This document shows, piece after piece, positions 35,276 through 44,061 of a stretch of 45,165 nucleotides of DNA; the first letter of the stretch is position 1, and every line of letters starts with the position of its first letter. The notes under the pieces were generated by a model, which had not been told where the DNA came from, did no database searches, and saw only the letters and a list, made by a program, of their open reading frames with translations. The translations under genes and the position numbers were made by a program. This DNA is from Anaerolineae bacterium (GTDB lineage Bacteria; Chloroflexota; Anaerolineae; Aggregatilineales; Phototrophicaceae): NCBI GenBank assembly GCA_014879665.1, contig JACSRP010000109.1:1-45165 (forward strand). Direction: 5' to 3'.

Positions 35276-36784
35276 TCACAACAGCGGCATTTTTTCGAGT
35301 TCTGCGTAATCGTAGGCCAATTCACGCCATGCCCGCCCGAGGCGTTTCATGCCTTCCTCGATTTCGGGGGCGCGGTGGGTGGCGTAGTTCAAGCGCATAC
35401 GATAGCTGCCGCCGCCATTGGTGAAAAACATGTTACCAATAGCGTAGGCAACGCCCATTTGAATTGCTGAGATATATAGTTCAGCGGCAGTCGGGCCGCT
35501 TTTCGGAAGTTCAACCCATAAATACAGCCCCCCCTGCGGCGTATTCCAGCGAGAACCCGGCGGCAGGTAACGCGAAGCGGCTTCAAGGGCAACATCACGG
35601 CGGCGGCGCAGTTCCCGATTATTGCGTTCCAACTGCTGGGCCAGCACGCCGCGCTCCAGCATCAAGTGAATCGCGCGCTGGTTCAGCGCAGGCGTAGACA
35701 CATCGGCGGCATGTTTCACACGCACTAACCGATCAAAATGAGTGCCATCTGAAATGAGATAGCCGATGCGCATTCCGGGCAGCAGGTTTTTTGTAAACGC
35801 GCCCGCGTGCAGCACCGTATTGCGCTCATCTAATGCCTTCAGCGGCGGAATCGCTTCGCCTTCAAAACGAAATTCATGATATACACCGTCTTCCAGCACA
35901 GGCACGTTATATTCAGTAGCCAGATTCAAGAGCTGGCGGCGGCGGTGCAGCGGCATCACCCGCCCCGTCGGGTTCTGGAAGGACGGCATCACGTAAATCA
36001 GGCGCGGCGAATGTTCCAAAATCGCGTTTTCCAGCATATCCAGACGGATGCCATCTTCATCCATCGGGATGCCTTGCAGGCGAATGCGCCTTGCCCGCGC
36101 CACATCAATAATACCTAGATAGGTGGGGTTTTCGGTGATTAATAGATCGCCTTCGCCCAGCAGCGCCTGCACTACCAGATCAATCGCCTGCTGCGATCCG
36201 CCCGTGATCAAAATTTGATCCGCAGAACAGCGAATCCCTAGCGCGCTGACGTAATCGCGCACCGTGACTCGCAGTGGGCCGAAACCTTCGGTCTGTTCAT
36301 ACATGAGCGCCTGCGCGCCATCTCGATCTAAAACGGTATTGATCGCATGGCGTAAATGCTGTGCTGGTAAAAATTCTGCGGGTGGCGCGCCGCTGCTAAA
36401 GTTGATCACACCGGGCTTGCGCGCCAACCTCATCATTTCTTGCAGCGATCTATCGGCGATCGGTTGAGATTCATTGTGATGATGCGCGCTTGGATGCCCT
36501 GCGCTGGGCGTTGGCATCGGCATAGATTCGCGTTCCCCAGCCACAAACGTACCGCGCCCGGCATGCGCGCTTAAATATCCTTCGGCGCGCAGTTCAGCAT
36601 ATGCGTTGACCACACTAATCCGACTGATGCCAAGCTGGCGCGCAAGATCGCGACTGGCGGGAAGCCGGGTGCCCGCAGAAAGCAAGCCACTTTCAATCTG
36701 GGCGCGTATATGACGAATGAGCTGGCGATAAATAGGCTCTTCGCTGTTACGATCCAGCGTAACCGAGAGTGACGTACTCAGCAT
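35276..36784 (-). CDS. MocR-type GntR regulator with aminotransferase domain
   Basis: 502 aa. The N-terminal winged helix (IYRQLIRHIRAQIESGLLSAGTRLPASRDLARQLGISRISV) is a GntR-type DNA reader. The C-terminal about 400 residues are a PLP-dependent aminotransferase fold; GGSQQAIDLVVQALLGEGD and the internal Lys in GAFTKNLLPGMRIGY are recognisable. Such proteins sense PLP or amino-acid-derived ligands (PdxR, GabR, TauR are examples). ATG 36784 has TAGGAG about 8 nt upstream; an upstream TTG was rejected. Target genes are not obvious. The ABM gene follows. A TGTC-N5-GACA element lies about 20 bp upstream, possible as its own operator. Confidence 0.93.
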   Translation of the reverse strand: MLSTSLSVTLDRNSEEPIYRQLIRHIRAQIESGLLSAGTRLPASRDLARQLGISRISVVNAYAELRAEGYLSAHAGRGTFVAGERESMPMPTPSAGHPSAHHHNESQPIADRSLQEMMRLARKPGVINFSSGAPPAEFLPAQHLRHAINTVLDRDGAQALMYEQTEGFGPLRVTVRDYVSALGIRCSADQILITGGSQQAIDLVVQALLGEGDLLITENPTYLGIIDVARARRIRLQGIPMDEDGIRLDMLENAILEHSPRLIYVMPSFQNPTGRVMPLHRRRQLLNLATEYNVPVLEDGVYHEFRFEGEAIPPLKALDERNTVLHAGAFTKNLLPGMRIGYLISDGTHFDRLVRVKHAADVSTPALNQRAIHLMLERGVLAQQLERNNRELRRRRDVALEAASRYLPPGSRWNTPQGGLYLWVELPKSGPTAAELYISAIQMGVAYAIGNMFFTNGGGSYRMRLNYATHRAPEIEEGMKRLGRAWRELAYDYAELEKMPLL

Positions 36785-36954
36785 GTTAGACTCTCCTACC
36801 AAGTTGTCTATATGACAGCATCCCCTTTCGGGGCTTAATATCTATAGAAACCTCTAAACGACTCGAAGAATTCGACTAATATACCATTGCAGTCCAAGCG
36901 ATACCAATTTCATTATCGCCAGAAAAATTGTGCCTTTTCATCCCATTCTAGAAA

Positions 36955-36984
36955 TAAAAAAGGACAGCGCGTTGGCCGTCCCTT
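36955..36984 (-). terminator. intrinsic terminator of the 146-aa gene
   Basis: On the minus strand GGACGGC/GCTGTCC (7 bp, one mismatch, 6-nt loop) is followed by TTTTTTATTTC. It begins 24 nt past the stop at 37008. Confidence 0.8.
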
Positions 36985-37007
36985 ATTAGCAGTTGATACT
37001 GCGCTGT

Positions 37008-37448
37008 TTACGGCCCGACCTCTACGTGTAAAACTTCAGTTAATACGACAGCCGCAACCTCAGTTGTGGCGCGCTTCACCTGCGGTTGGGAAGCAGTCGT
37101 AACAGGATCACCATCTTCATCGTTCACTTGCGTAAACAATGTGGCAAAGGTATCCAGCGCCAGTAGGTTATCAATCGTGTCTTCAATCGTCTCAACATTC
37201 AAATCGCTGACAATGACATGCGGAGTTTCCAGCGCAGCGTAGCGCACTGGCGGCATATCTGGAAGTGATTTGCTCACTTCATAGCTCAGATCCATTTGCC
37301 TGTTCAAATAGGAAGGAATTACGAAAACAGCCGTATAGAACGTCTTGTTTTCCATTTCGACAATGACATCACAGGCATCATAAGTGCCAGACTCGGTGTG
37401 TTTTTCGAGCCAGATACATTTGGGAATCAGCAGGGCTGCCGCGTTCAT
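37008..37448 (-). CDS. small protein of unknown function
   Basis: 146 aa, soluble, not recognised. It has acidic patches and Leu-rich helices (VETIEDTIDNLLALDTFATLF) toward the C-terminus and a beta-like middle part. Two Cys lie near residues 11 and 26. The start ATG has only a weak ribosome site. It is alone between a terminator and the divergent FHA gene, so it is monocistronic. Confidence 0.55.
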   Translation of the reverse strand: MNAAALLIPKCIWLEKHTESGTYDACDVIVEMENKTFYTAVFVIPSYLNRQMDLSYEVSKSLPDMPPVRYAALETPHVIVSDLNVETIEDTIDNLLALDTFATLFTQVNDEDGDPVTTASQPQVKRATTEVAAVVLTEVLHVEVGP

Positions 37449-37605
37449 AATCTGATCTTTCTACTCAACGGGGTGTTTCCGCGTAATCTGCGGAGAAATG
37501 ATGATCTAAGGATTATTTTGCAGAATAAGCCCAAATGAAAACCATGTCAATAAAGGTTGGTAATACCTTATTGATCACCCCGGGGCACTCGTTAATTTGC
37601 CTCAT

Positions 37606-37634
37606 TTGACACTAATCCTTACACTCCGTATACT
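37606..37634 (+). promoter_or_regulatory. sigma-70-type promoter of the FHA gene
   Basis: TTGACA (37606-37611), 17-nt spacer and TATACT (37629-37634). Transcription would start near 37641, 55 nt before the ATG. This is the best promoter in the window. Confidence 0.85.
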
Positions 37635-37695
37635 CACTTTTGAACTATAAATACCATCGCGGGATCTGTTCAATCGTCCGCCGAGGAGAATTGCC

Positions 37696-38571
37696 ATGAT
37701 TCAGGGGAACGACAGCTTCCGGCTGATCGTGCGTCGAGGCCCCCAACCGAACCAGTCGTATGAACTGAATAAAGATATCGTTACGCTGGGGCGGGACATT
37801 ACAAATGATATTGTGATTAACGATCCCGAGGTGAGCCGTCATCATTTGCGATTAACACGCGGTGCGGGCACCTTCGCCATTGAAGATCTTGGCTCTACGA
37901 ACGGTACCTTTATTAATGGACAGCGCCTCACCGGGCCACGCCCCCTTCGCCCCGGCGATATGGTCGGGTTGGGAGAAACGGTAACGCTGGCATACGAAGC
38001 AGCAGCATCGGCGATGACTGCGGCAGACGCACCGCCTGCCGGCACTATGTTGAATCCGGCGCAGCGTTCGCAGCCGATGCAGCCTTCACAGCCGGTCTCT
38101 CCGCAAAGTGCGCCGCCATCACAACCCTACGCACCTTCATCGCCCTATGCGCCACCGCAGGGCTATCCACCGGCGGCATCACAACCGGCGCAGCCGATGC
38201 AGCCTTCACAGCCTTATTCGCCGCAGGGTGCATCGCAGCAGTATCCGCCTTACAATCCCTCACAGCCTTATTCACCATCCACAGGCTATACCGGCGCTCA
38301 ACCTTCATCACCCTACGGCGCGCCATCGGCATCAATGCCTGCACAGGTGCCGCAGGGTACGGGTTATGGTGACTACGATCCCTATGCCATCCGCGAAGAG
38401 GGGCAAAATAATACCGCTCGCTTTGTCTTGATTGGCTGCGCACTGCTTTCGATTCTCTGCTGCTGCTCGACCATTGTTGGCGCAGTCGCAGTCGATCAGA
38501 TGTGCCTGTGGAATCGCCTACCGATTATCTATCCGATCTTGCAATCGCTAGGTTACGTCTCCATTTGCTGA
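37696..38571 (+). CDS. FHA-domain membrane protein with Pro/Gln-rich linker
   Basis: 291 aa. The N-terminal FHA domain (VTLGRDITNDIVINDPEVSRHHLRL...IEDLGSTNGTFINGQRL) binds phosphothreonine peptides and has the key GR, SRHH and NGTFING motifs. A 120-residue Pro/Gln/Ser-rich linker with repeats follows, then a Cys-rich hydrophobic helix near 238-262 (LIGCALLSILCCCSTIVGAVAV) and a short C-terminal tail. The FHA domain would lie in the cytoplasm, probably receiving signals from Ser/Thr kinases. AGGAG lies 8 nt before the ATG. No kinase gene is next to it. It has a strong promoter and its own terminator. Confidence 0.9.
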   Translation: MIQGNDSFRLIVRRGPQPNQSYELNKDIVTLGRDITNDIVINDPEVSRHHLRLTRGAGTFAIEDLGSTNGTFINGQRLTGPRPLRPGDMVGLGETVTLAYEAAASAMTAADAPPAGTMLNPAQRSQPMQPSQPVSPQSAPPSQPYAPSSPYAPPQGYPPAASQPAQPMQPSQPYSPQGASQQYPPYNPSQPYSPSTGYTGAQPSSPYGAPSASMPAQVPQGTGYGDYDPYAIREEGQNNTARFVLIGCALLSILCCCSTIVGAVAVDQMCLWNRLPIIYPILQSLGYVSIC

Positions 38572-38634
38572 GGCGTATCAGCGTATCGGTATCCACTGCC
38601 GTTATGACGCATCCTCTATCATTCGGCTAGTTTG

Positions 38635-38663
38635 CCGGGCGTGTCATCATCACGCCCGGTTTT
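38635..38663 (+). terminator. intrinsic terminator of the FHA gene
   Basis: CCGGGCGTG/CACGCCCGG, 9-bp stem, 7-nt loop, then TTTT. Confidence 0.8.
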
Positions 38664-38758
38664 CATAGAATTTTCAGGTCTTACGATGGCGAATGACCCG
38701 GCTATCACCGATACATGCGCAAATCATCTTATAGAAACCGTCAACCCTGCGCGACAGA

Positions 38759-40729
38759 TTGATTGTACTTACGACAATTGCAACCCTGCTCTTCGCCCCC
38801 TATACTTTTCTCGTTTATAACTTCAATTCTGGAAATATCATGCCCGTTGTCGTCATTTTCATCTTCGGCGCAGTCGTCATTGGCAGCGGAGCGATGCTGG
38901 CTCCAGCCTGGCCGACGAAACATCCACGTATCGGGCTGAATGCCGCCCTTGCGCTGGCGTTGGTCGTCGTCGGCGCGTTGTTCTGGGCGAATTTATTTGG
39001 CTGGAACACGTTAGTCATTGACTATCTCTTGTTTGCGTTGGTCACTAGCATCTTCCTGTTCGGCACACTCTCGTTCGGTCAAAAACGTGCCGAAAAGAAA
39101 GGTGAAGAACTGCTGGACAAGGATCAAGGATGGCCGGGGCCTGGCGACCTGCTCTTCTTTGCGCTGGTCACGGTTATCTTCGTCGCGCCGGCACTGATGC
39201 TGCCGGTACCGCTGGATACCGACGCGCAGGGTTTTGGCTATCTGGCGCTCATGGCTCGCGAAGGTGCGGGTTTCACCACACTTGCTCCTTTTCACCCCGA
39301 AATCAGCTATCTATATTCGCCGGGTTTCATCGGTATGGTCGCCTATATCAGCCAGCAGTTGGGGCAAGGCATGCACGATGTGCAGTTTGGCATTGCTGCC
39401 ATCATGGGCATCGTCATTGTTTTCCTCGCCTACGACTTTGGCGCTGAGCTTCAGGATAAGCGGTTGGGGCGAAGCATGGCCGTTGCCGCGCTTCTGGGTA
39501 CCGGACTATATACCGCCTTCATGGATTCGCATTTCACCACTTTGATGGCACTGGTTTTCACTTTTGCATTCTTCATTTATACATACCGCTATCTGCGCGA
39601 TGGCTATCCCGTAGATGCGCTTGGCGCCGGGCTAATGTTCGGTGCGACTGCCATCACCCATCCTGATACGATGATCATCCTGCTGCTTGGCTATACGCCG
39701 TGGCTGATCAGCATGTGGCTGGGGCAGCCGCGCCCGACGGTGAAGCGATGGCTGGTGCTGGCATTAGGAATCCCGCTGATCGGAGTTTTCTCAGTTTCGC
39801 CGTGGCTGTTCAGCATCCGCGATTTGTTAGGCTCAGAAATTGCCTCGCCATTTGAACGCAGCGCAAGTCACATTATCGTCATGATCGCCTACCACGGTAT
39901 CTTGATTGTGCCCGTCGCCATTATCGGGGCAATCACCGGGCTTAGCCGGCGCTCTCAAGCGGCGCTGCTAGCTGTAGGTTGGCTGCTGCTAGCCCTCGAC
40001 TTTGCCTCATTCGGCATCATAGAAACGCTATTTGGCTGGCTGTTAGGCCCGCTGCTGCGCTATGATTATCCATTCAGCATCGCATGGCACAGCCCGATCA
40101 TCCCCTATACCATTCTGGGCGGCATCGGGCTGCTCTGGCTGTACAATAAGTTCATCGCGCCTAGGCCAGCCTTGAAGCAGAATTTACGCAAAGCCGCTCC
40201 GGCAGTAATAGTTACGGCCATTGGCGTGATCATTGTGGCAATAATTGCGGCGCCAGCTTTTCCGAACCTAATGCGCGGAACAGTACAGTTTTACGGCGCA
40301 TTTTCCTCTGAGTCCGACGTTCAGGCAATGGAATGGCTGCGCGCCAATACACCTGAAGATGCGCGTATACTCAATTACTCACAGCCCCATGAAGCTGATT
40401 GGGCGCCTCTGATTAGCGAGCGAGATACCGTATATTATCGCCCACAGCCATTCTTTGTAGGGGATGAAGTTAGTCTTACTGAGCAGGAACGCCTGCGCGC
40501 ATTCTGGCGCGACCCGGCCAATCCAGAGAATGAAAGCTTGCTGCGTGAAGCTGGCATTCACTTTGTGCTGCTGCCGCAGGTGATCGGAAACCCGAATGCC
40601 TTTAGCAGCATGTGGCGCTGGCGAGAACCTTTTATTGAGACCGCGAGCAGCCAGATTGAAGACGCGCCCTATCTTACCGAAGTATTTGACGCGGAGGGTG
40701 CGCGGGTGTATCAATTAAACGACGGATAA
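38759..40729 (+). CDS. polytopic membrane protein, GT-C-like glycosyltransferase (putative)
   Basis: 656 aa with about ten or more helices and a soluble C-terminal domain of about 150 residues (SESDVQAMEWLRANTPEDARIL). The short first outside loop has DTDAQGFGYLALM, an acidic motif typical of GT-C family enzymes that use polyprenyl-linked sugars. The TPR-free C-terminal part resembles the outside domain of PMT/STT3-like proteins only loosely. The start is uncertain: TTG 38759 keeps a first helix but has no ribosome site, and ATG 38840 would drop that helix. It lies 12 nt ahead of the amidase gene, so they are likely cotranscribed. Substrate and exact family are unknown. Confidence 0.6.
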   Translation: MIVLTTIATLLFAPYTFLVYNFNSGNIMPVVVIFIFGAVVIGSGAMLAPAWPTKHPRIGLNAALALALVVVGALFWANLFGWNTLVIDYLLFALVTSIFLFGTLSFGQKRAEKKGEELLDKDQGWPGPGDLLFFALVTVIFVAPALMLPVPLDTDAQGFGYLALMAREGAGFTTLAPFHPEISYLYSPGFIGMVAYISQQLGQGMHDVQFGIAAIMGIVIVFLAYDFGAELQDKRLGRSMAVAALLGTGLYTAFMDSHFTTLMALVFTFAFFIYTYRYLRDGYPVDALGAGLMFGATAITHPDTMIILLLGYTPWLISMWLGQPRPTVKRWLVLALGIPLIGVFSVSPWLFSIRDLLGSEIASPFERSASHIIVMIAYHGILIVPVAIIGAITGLSRRSQAALLAVGWLLLALDFASFGIIETLFGWLLGPLLRYDYPFSIAWHSPIIPYTILGGIGLLWLYNKFIAPRPALKQNLRKAAPAVIVTAIGVIIVAIIAAPAFPNLMRGTVQFYGAFSSESDVQAMEWLRANTPEDARILNYSQPHEADWAPLISERDTVYYRPQPFFVGDEVSLTEQERLRAFWRDPANPENESLLREAGIHFVLLPQVIGNPNAFSSMWRWREPFIETASSQIEDAPYLTEVFDAEGARVYQLNDG

Positions 40730-40741
40730 TGCTTCTAACTC

Positions 40742-41839
40742 ATGCCAAACGATCCGCCCGGCGGCAGCGACGACAGCCGCGACCATTTAGAGAATAACGA
40801 TCCCGATTCATCACGCCCACCCGAAGGGGTGCCGGCGTCAGTTGAATTCATGGAGATGATGCGGCAGGCGGCCGCTCGCTTTAGGCCTGCCTCTACCCCT
40901 GATAATCCGGTTGAGGTACCGCTCACCCCTCCGCCCAAATTCGATTACTCATTTGACGAAGATGAGGATGAAGAATTTGAACTGGCGGATGAATATGAGG
41001 ATGATCTTCTCGATGATGAGGGGAAGGCGCAGCCCACCCCACGCCGTAAACGCCGCCGCAGGTCACGCACAATTGGCATTATTGCGGGTATCGTCCGAAC
41101 CATGATCATCATCGTGGTTGCCGCCGGGTTAACCGCGACCATCTTCACATGGTTCACGCCGAATGAATTTCTGACTACAGATGTACGCGAAAGTTTAAGC
41201 GTTGCCATTGCCACCGATTCGGCAAGTGCGCTGCCTACGGCCTTACCAACACCGAACTGGGCGCGGCGAATTGGCATCGTCTCAGGTCACCGCGGCCCGC
41301 AAAACGACCCTGGTGCGATCTGCCCGGATGGTTTGACCGAAGCTGAGATCAATTTCAATGTGGCACAGCAGGTCGTTCAGGGTTTACAGTCCCGCGGCTA
41401 TACCGTTGATCTGCTCGATGAGTTTGATCCCCGTCTGGACGGTTATCAGGCGACGGCGCTGGTCTCCATTCATTCTAATACCTGTCAAAGTTTCGGTGAG
41501 GTCGTCTCCGGTTTCCTCGTAGCATCGGCAGCGGCGCGCGCAGGTTCAGGCGGCACCGACGAGCAGTTGGTAGATTGTCTCGCCCAGCATTACGCTGTTG
41601 CTTCAGGCTTAGAACGGCGTACCGGTGTCACCGTAGATATGACCGATTACCACACTTTCCGCGAAATTAACCGCCAAACGACGGCGGCCATTATCGAGCT
41701 TGGCTTTATGCTGGCTGACCGAGACGTGCTGACCAGTAGACCTGATGCATTAGCCAACGGCATTACCGATGGCATCCTCTGTTATCTAGAGCCGGGCGTT
41801 ATTGAGCCAACAGTTGAAGGTATACCCGGCGACACCTAA
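40742..41839 (+). CDS. membrane-anchored N-acetylmuramoyl-L-alanine amidase
   Basis: 365 aa peptidoglycan amidase. An acidic, disordered cytoplasmic head of about 95 residues precedes a basic RRKRRRRSR stretch and one helix near 115-137 (IIAGIVRTMIIIVVAAGLTATIF). The outside domain is of the Amidase_3 type: IVSGHRG, LTEAEINFN, SIHSN and IIELGF supply the His, Glu, His and Glu residues of the zinc site. The long negatively charged cytoplasmic tail is unusual for this enzyme class. It is cotranscribed with the membrane protein upstream and the glutaredoxin downstream; 12 nt separate it from the former. Confidence 0.9.
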   Translation: MPNDPPGGSDDSRDHLENNDPDSSRPPEGVPASVEFMEMMRQAAARFRPASTPDNPVEVPLTPPPKFDYSFDEDEDEEFELADEYEDDLLDDEGKAQPTPRRKRRRRSRTIGIIAGIVRTMIIIVVAAGLTATIFTWFTPNEFLTTDVRESLSVAIATDSASALPTALPTPNWARRIGIVSGHRGPQNDPGAICPDGLTEAEINFNVAQQVVQGLQSRGYTVDLLDEFDPRLDGYQATALVSIHSNTCQSFGEVVSGFLVASAAARAGSGGTDEQLVDCLAQHYAVASGLERRTGVTVDMTDYHTFREINRQTTAAIIELGFMLADRDVLTSRPDALANGITDGILCYLEPGVIEPTVEGIPGDT

Positions 41840-41861
41840 TCAAGGGACGATTGATCGCTTT

Positions 41862-42206
41862 ATGAATTACGAATTGGTTTTCTACACCCGCACATCAGGC
41901 TGCCCATTTGTGACGCTGGCAAAGCGCGTTTTGAATGATTATGGCGTGAGCTATCACGAAATTTTCATTAATGATGACGATACTGCCCGCTCGCGCGTGC
42001 TGGAATGGACAGGCTTCCTTTCCGTCCCTACCATCGTAGTGGCTGAAGCTGGTGAAGTGCTGCCCATCACTATACCAGAACCGCTGCCTCGCGGCGCCAG
42101 CCCGCGCGGCATTGATCGGGGTTATATGATTACCGAACCGGGCAGCGAAGAACTGCTGTACTTTCTACTGCGCCACAAATTCATCGCAGAAATTGTGCGG
42201 GATTAA
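41862..42206 (+). CDS. monothiol glutaredoxin-like protein
   Basis: 114 aa cytoplasmic thioredoxin-fold protein. The active site is SGCPFV (Cys14 only, no second Cys), and SVPTIV gives the cis-Pro loop. A C-terminal extension of about 35 residues follows (EPLPRGASPRGIDRGYM...). Single-Cys glutaredoxins often handle iron-sulfur clusters or glutathionylated proteins. The frame opens at 41802 inside the amidase gene; ATG 41862 avoids that overlap and begins with the beta strand (YELVFYTRT), so it is preferred. Confidence 0.8.
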   Translation: MNYELVFYTRTSGCPFVTLAKRVLNDYGVSYHEIFINDDDTARSRVLEWTGFLSVPTIVVAEAGEVLPITIPEPLPRGASPRGIDRGYMITEPGSEELLYFLLRHKFIAEIVRD

Positions 42207-42263
42207 CTCTGCATCGTTAACCCTACAAAAGTAATTATTCTGCTGCTAAACTGAGGCACAATT

Positions 42264-42353
42264 GGAGGGGTCGCATAGTGGCCTAGTGCGCTCGCTTGGA
42301 AAGCGAGTAAGGGTGCAAGCCCTTCGCGGGTTCGAATCCCGCCTCCTCCGCCA
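42264..42353 (+). tRNA. tRNA-Ser (anticodon GGA), CCA encoded
   Basis: Cloverleaf: acceptor GGAGGGG/CTCCTCC with one G-T pair, anticodon stem CTCGC/GCGAG with loop TTGGAAA giving anticodon GGA, and T-arm GCGGG-TTCGAAT-CCCGC. A long variable arm (AAGGG-TGCAA-GCCCTT) marks class II tRNA, as expected for serine. Discriminator G is followed by an encoded CCA. It reads UCC/UCU codons. It is followed by a dedicated terminator. Confidence 0.98.
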
Positions 42354-42361
42354 TGATGCAG

Positions 42362-42398
42362 AACGGGCGCACCGATAATTAGTGCGCCCGTTTTTGTT
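42362..42398 (+). terminator. terminator of the tRNA-Ser gene
   Basis: ACGGGCGCAC/GTGCGCCCGT, 10-bp stem with a 9-nt loop, followed by TTTTT. Confidence 0.9.
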
Positions 42399-42438
42399 CT
42401 ACAATAGAAATAGATGCAGCATGGAGCAAGCCTAAACA

Positions 42439-42978
42439 GTGGAAAAGCTCCCGAACTATATTACCTTCAGCAGAATACCCCTTGCGCTAAGCCTATTTTT
42501 TACAACCCCATTAAACGCCGCCTTCTACTTGATTTACGGGCTTTGCGGGTTAAGCGATTTTCTAGACGGATTTATCGCTCGAAAAACGGGAACCACCAGC
42601 GAATTTGGCGCGAAGCTGGACTCTCTCGCAGACCTGATCATGATGGGCGTACTTCTGTTTATGCTGTACCCTGTGGTCAGTCCTTCAACAAACGTTATCG
42701 TCTGGATTATTGTCATTGCCGTGATCCGGCTCATCTCAGTGCTGACTATCTTCAAACGCTACAAAACCTTTGCCGTGCTCCACACATACGGCAATAAAAT
42801 CACCGGCATCCTTATATTTTTATTCCCCGTATTTCTACTTTTCCTGTCCCCCACACTGCTGCTTTATGGCGTTTGCCTTGTAGCCAGCATCTCAGCGGTT
42901 GAAGAATTACTGATTAACCTGACATCAAGCGAACTGCGTGTGAACCGGGGTAGCATCTTTGACTCATCGAAATTATAA
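42439..42978 (+). CDS. CDP-alcohol phosphatidyltransferase
   Basis: 179 aa integral membrane enzyme of phospholipid synthesis. The family signature is complete: DG-x2-AR-x8-G-x3-D-x3-D in LDGFIARKTGTTSEFGAKLD plus SLAD, near residues 42-65. Five to six helices are visible. It could make phosphatidylglycerol-phosphate, phosphatidylserine or another lipid; the motif does not tell. The start is a GTG at 42439; GGAG lies about 12 nt upstream. Codon use and AT content look lower in GC than neighbours such as the amidase, so lateral origin is possible but not shown. It converges on the next gene with only 9 nt between stops. Confidence 0.88.
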   Translation: MEKLPNYITFSRIPLALSLFFTTPLNAAFYLIYGLCGLSDFLDGFIARKTGTTSEFGAKLDSLADLIMMGVLLFMLYPVVSPSTNVIVWIIVIAVIRLISVLTIFKRYKTFAVLHTYGNKITGILIFLFPVFLLFLSPTLLLYGVCLVASISAVEELLINLTSSELRVNRGSIFDSSKL

Positions 42979-42987
42979 CCCTAGGGG

Positions 42988-43917
42988 CTAACCGGGAATA
43001 TTCAGCGGCGTGCAGTCAATATTCAGATATGGCGAAAAGTTCGGCCAGATAGAGGCATTATTTTCAAGCTGAAGGAATCGCCCATTTACGATGCCCAGCG
43101 AACCATCGGGAAGATATCCCATCACATAGCAGCCGTAAAACGTTACAAAGGTGTTATCAGTGTGCTGCCCGATCAACACTGCGGGTAAAAAGCCGTTCAA
43201 ATAGCTGTGACCGGCGCTCGCGCCTGTCTGCATATAGGCGCCCGTATAGACATCAATATAGTAAGTGTTGGCGTAGCCCGCCGCGAAAGAGTTTGCAACT
43301 GGGCGATAATCTACTGCCGGAGCGCCGTTAGGCCGCGGCCCCGGAAGTGGTTGCAGCCACATAGCATAGGCATCCGGATAATTACGCAGGTTGATATTGG
43401 CATAATACTGCTTGACGGCAACTTCTGCGTCGCTGGCCTGCTCAGGGGACGCATTAACAGGTTGCAAGTTGTAACAGCTTTGATTCAAGATCGAATTCAG
43501 CGTCACAAAATCAGGCTGATAGGTTGCAAACCGGGTGAAATGACCATCCTGAATACGCCAACCATTGTTGTAAACCATGTCGTAACAGCCATAGTATGCT
43601 CGCACTGAACCATTATCTTGATGGCTCACCAGAACACTGATCACTTTCCCGGCCTGTGTCGCGCTGGAAGATTCTAGAACGCCAAAATAAGGCAGAACAT
43701 ACTGGGTATTAGAGTAGCCGTTGACGAACTCGATGTAAGAGGAAGGCGGTGTATTCCATAAAGCGTAGGCTGACTGGTAATTTTGCAGGCTGATATAGTT
43801 GTAAAATGCCATCAGCGCGTTTTGAGGCGTGCTAAAACCACCGGGCACCTGTGCTTGCGCAGCCGCAGAGCTACCAATCGTCAACATCAGCACAACAATC
43901 AAAACTAGCTTCTTCAT
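42988..43917 (-). CDS. secreted protein with two internal repeats, unknown function
   Basis: 309 aa exported protein. The signal peptide reads MKKLVLIVVLMLTIGSSAAAQA. Two halves match: A(L/V)xxFYxYIxLxNYxxAYALW..., then GYxNTxY...G...VLVxxxDNxxVxxYYGCYxMVY, ending xxIxDGHF or GIVNGRF. Each half has a conserved YGCY Cys and resembles an NTF2-like or DUF4878-type fold, but this is only inferred. A third Cys pair lies at the end. AAAGGTG precedes the ATG by 5 nt. It is alone. Confidence 0.75.
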   Translation of the reverse strand: MKKLVLIVVLMLTIGSSAAAQAQVPGGFSTPQNALMAFYNYISLQNYQSAYALWNTPPSSYIEFVNGYSNTQYVLPYFGVLESSSATQAGKVISVLVSHQDNGSVRAYYGCYDMVYNNGWRIQDGHFTRFATYQPDFVTLNSILNQSCYNLQPVNASPEQASDAEVAVKQYYANINLRNYPDAYAMWLQPLPGPRPNGAPAVDYRPVANSFAAGYANTYYIDVYTGAYMQTGASAGHSYLNGFLPAVLIGQHTDNTFVTFYGCYVMGYLPDGSLGIVNGRFLQLENNASIWPNFSPYLNIDCTPLNIPG

Positions 43918-44021
43918 TTCACACCTTTCACCCTATGCATCAAACCGGTTCAATTCCCCGAACTATTACAAAGCGTAGCACAGTTCATAAGGCCTTAAAT
44001 CACCCTGTTGAACTACAGGCG

Positions 44022-44061
44022 CTAAATCAAAAGGCGGCCAGTTGGCCGCCTTTTGATTTAG
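44022..44061. terminator. perfect terminator hairpin overlapping the epimerase stop codon
   Basis: 18-bp perfect stem (core AAAAGGCGGCC) with a 4-nt loop. The TAA of the epimerase gene (44058-44060) lies within one arm. A T-rich arm suits termination for the minus-strand gene. Confidence 0.8.

Noticed and set aside
38632-38820. Small 62-codon plus-strand frame before the membrane glycosyltransferase
   Set aside because: It begins inside the FHA terminator and overlaps the next gene's start; no ribosome site or domain.
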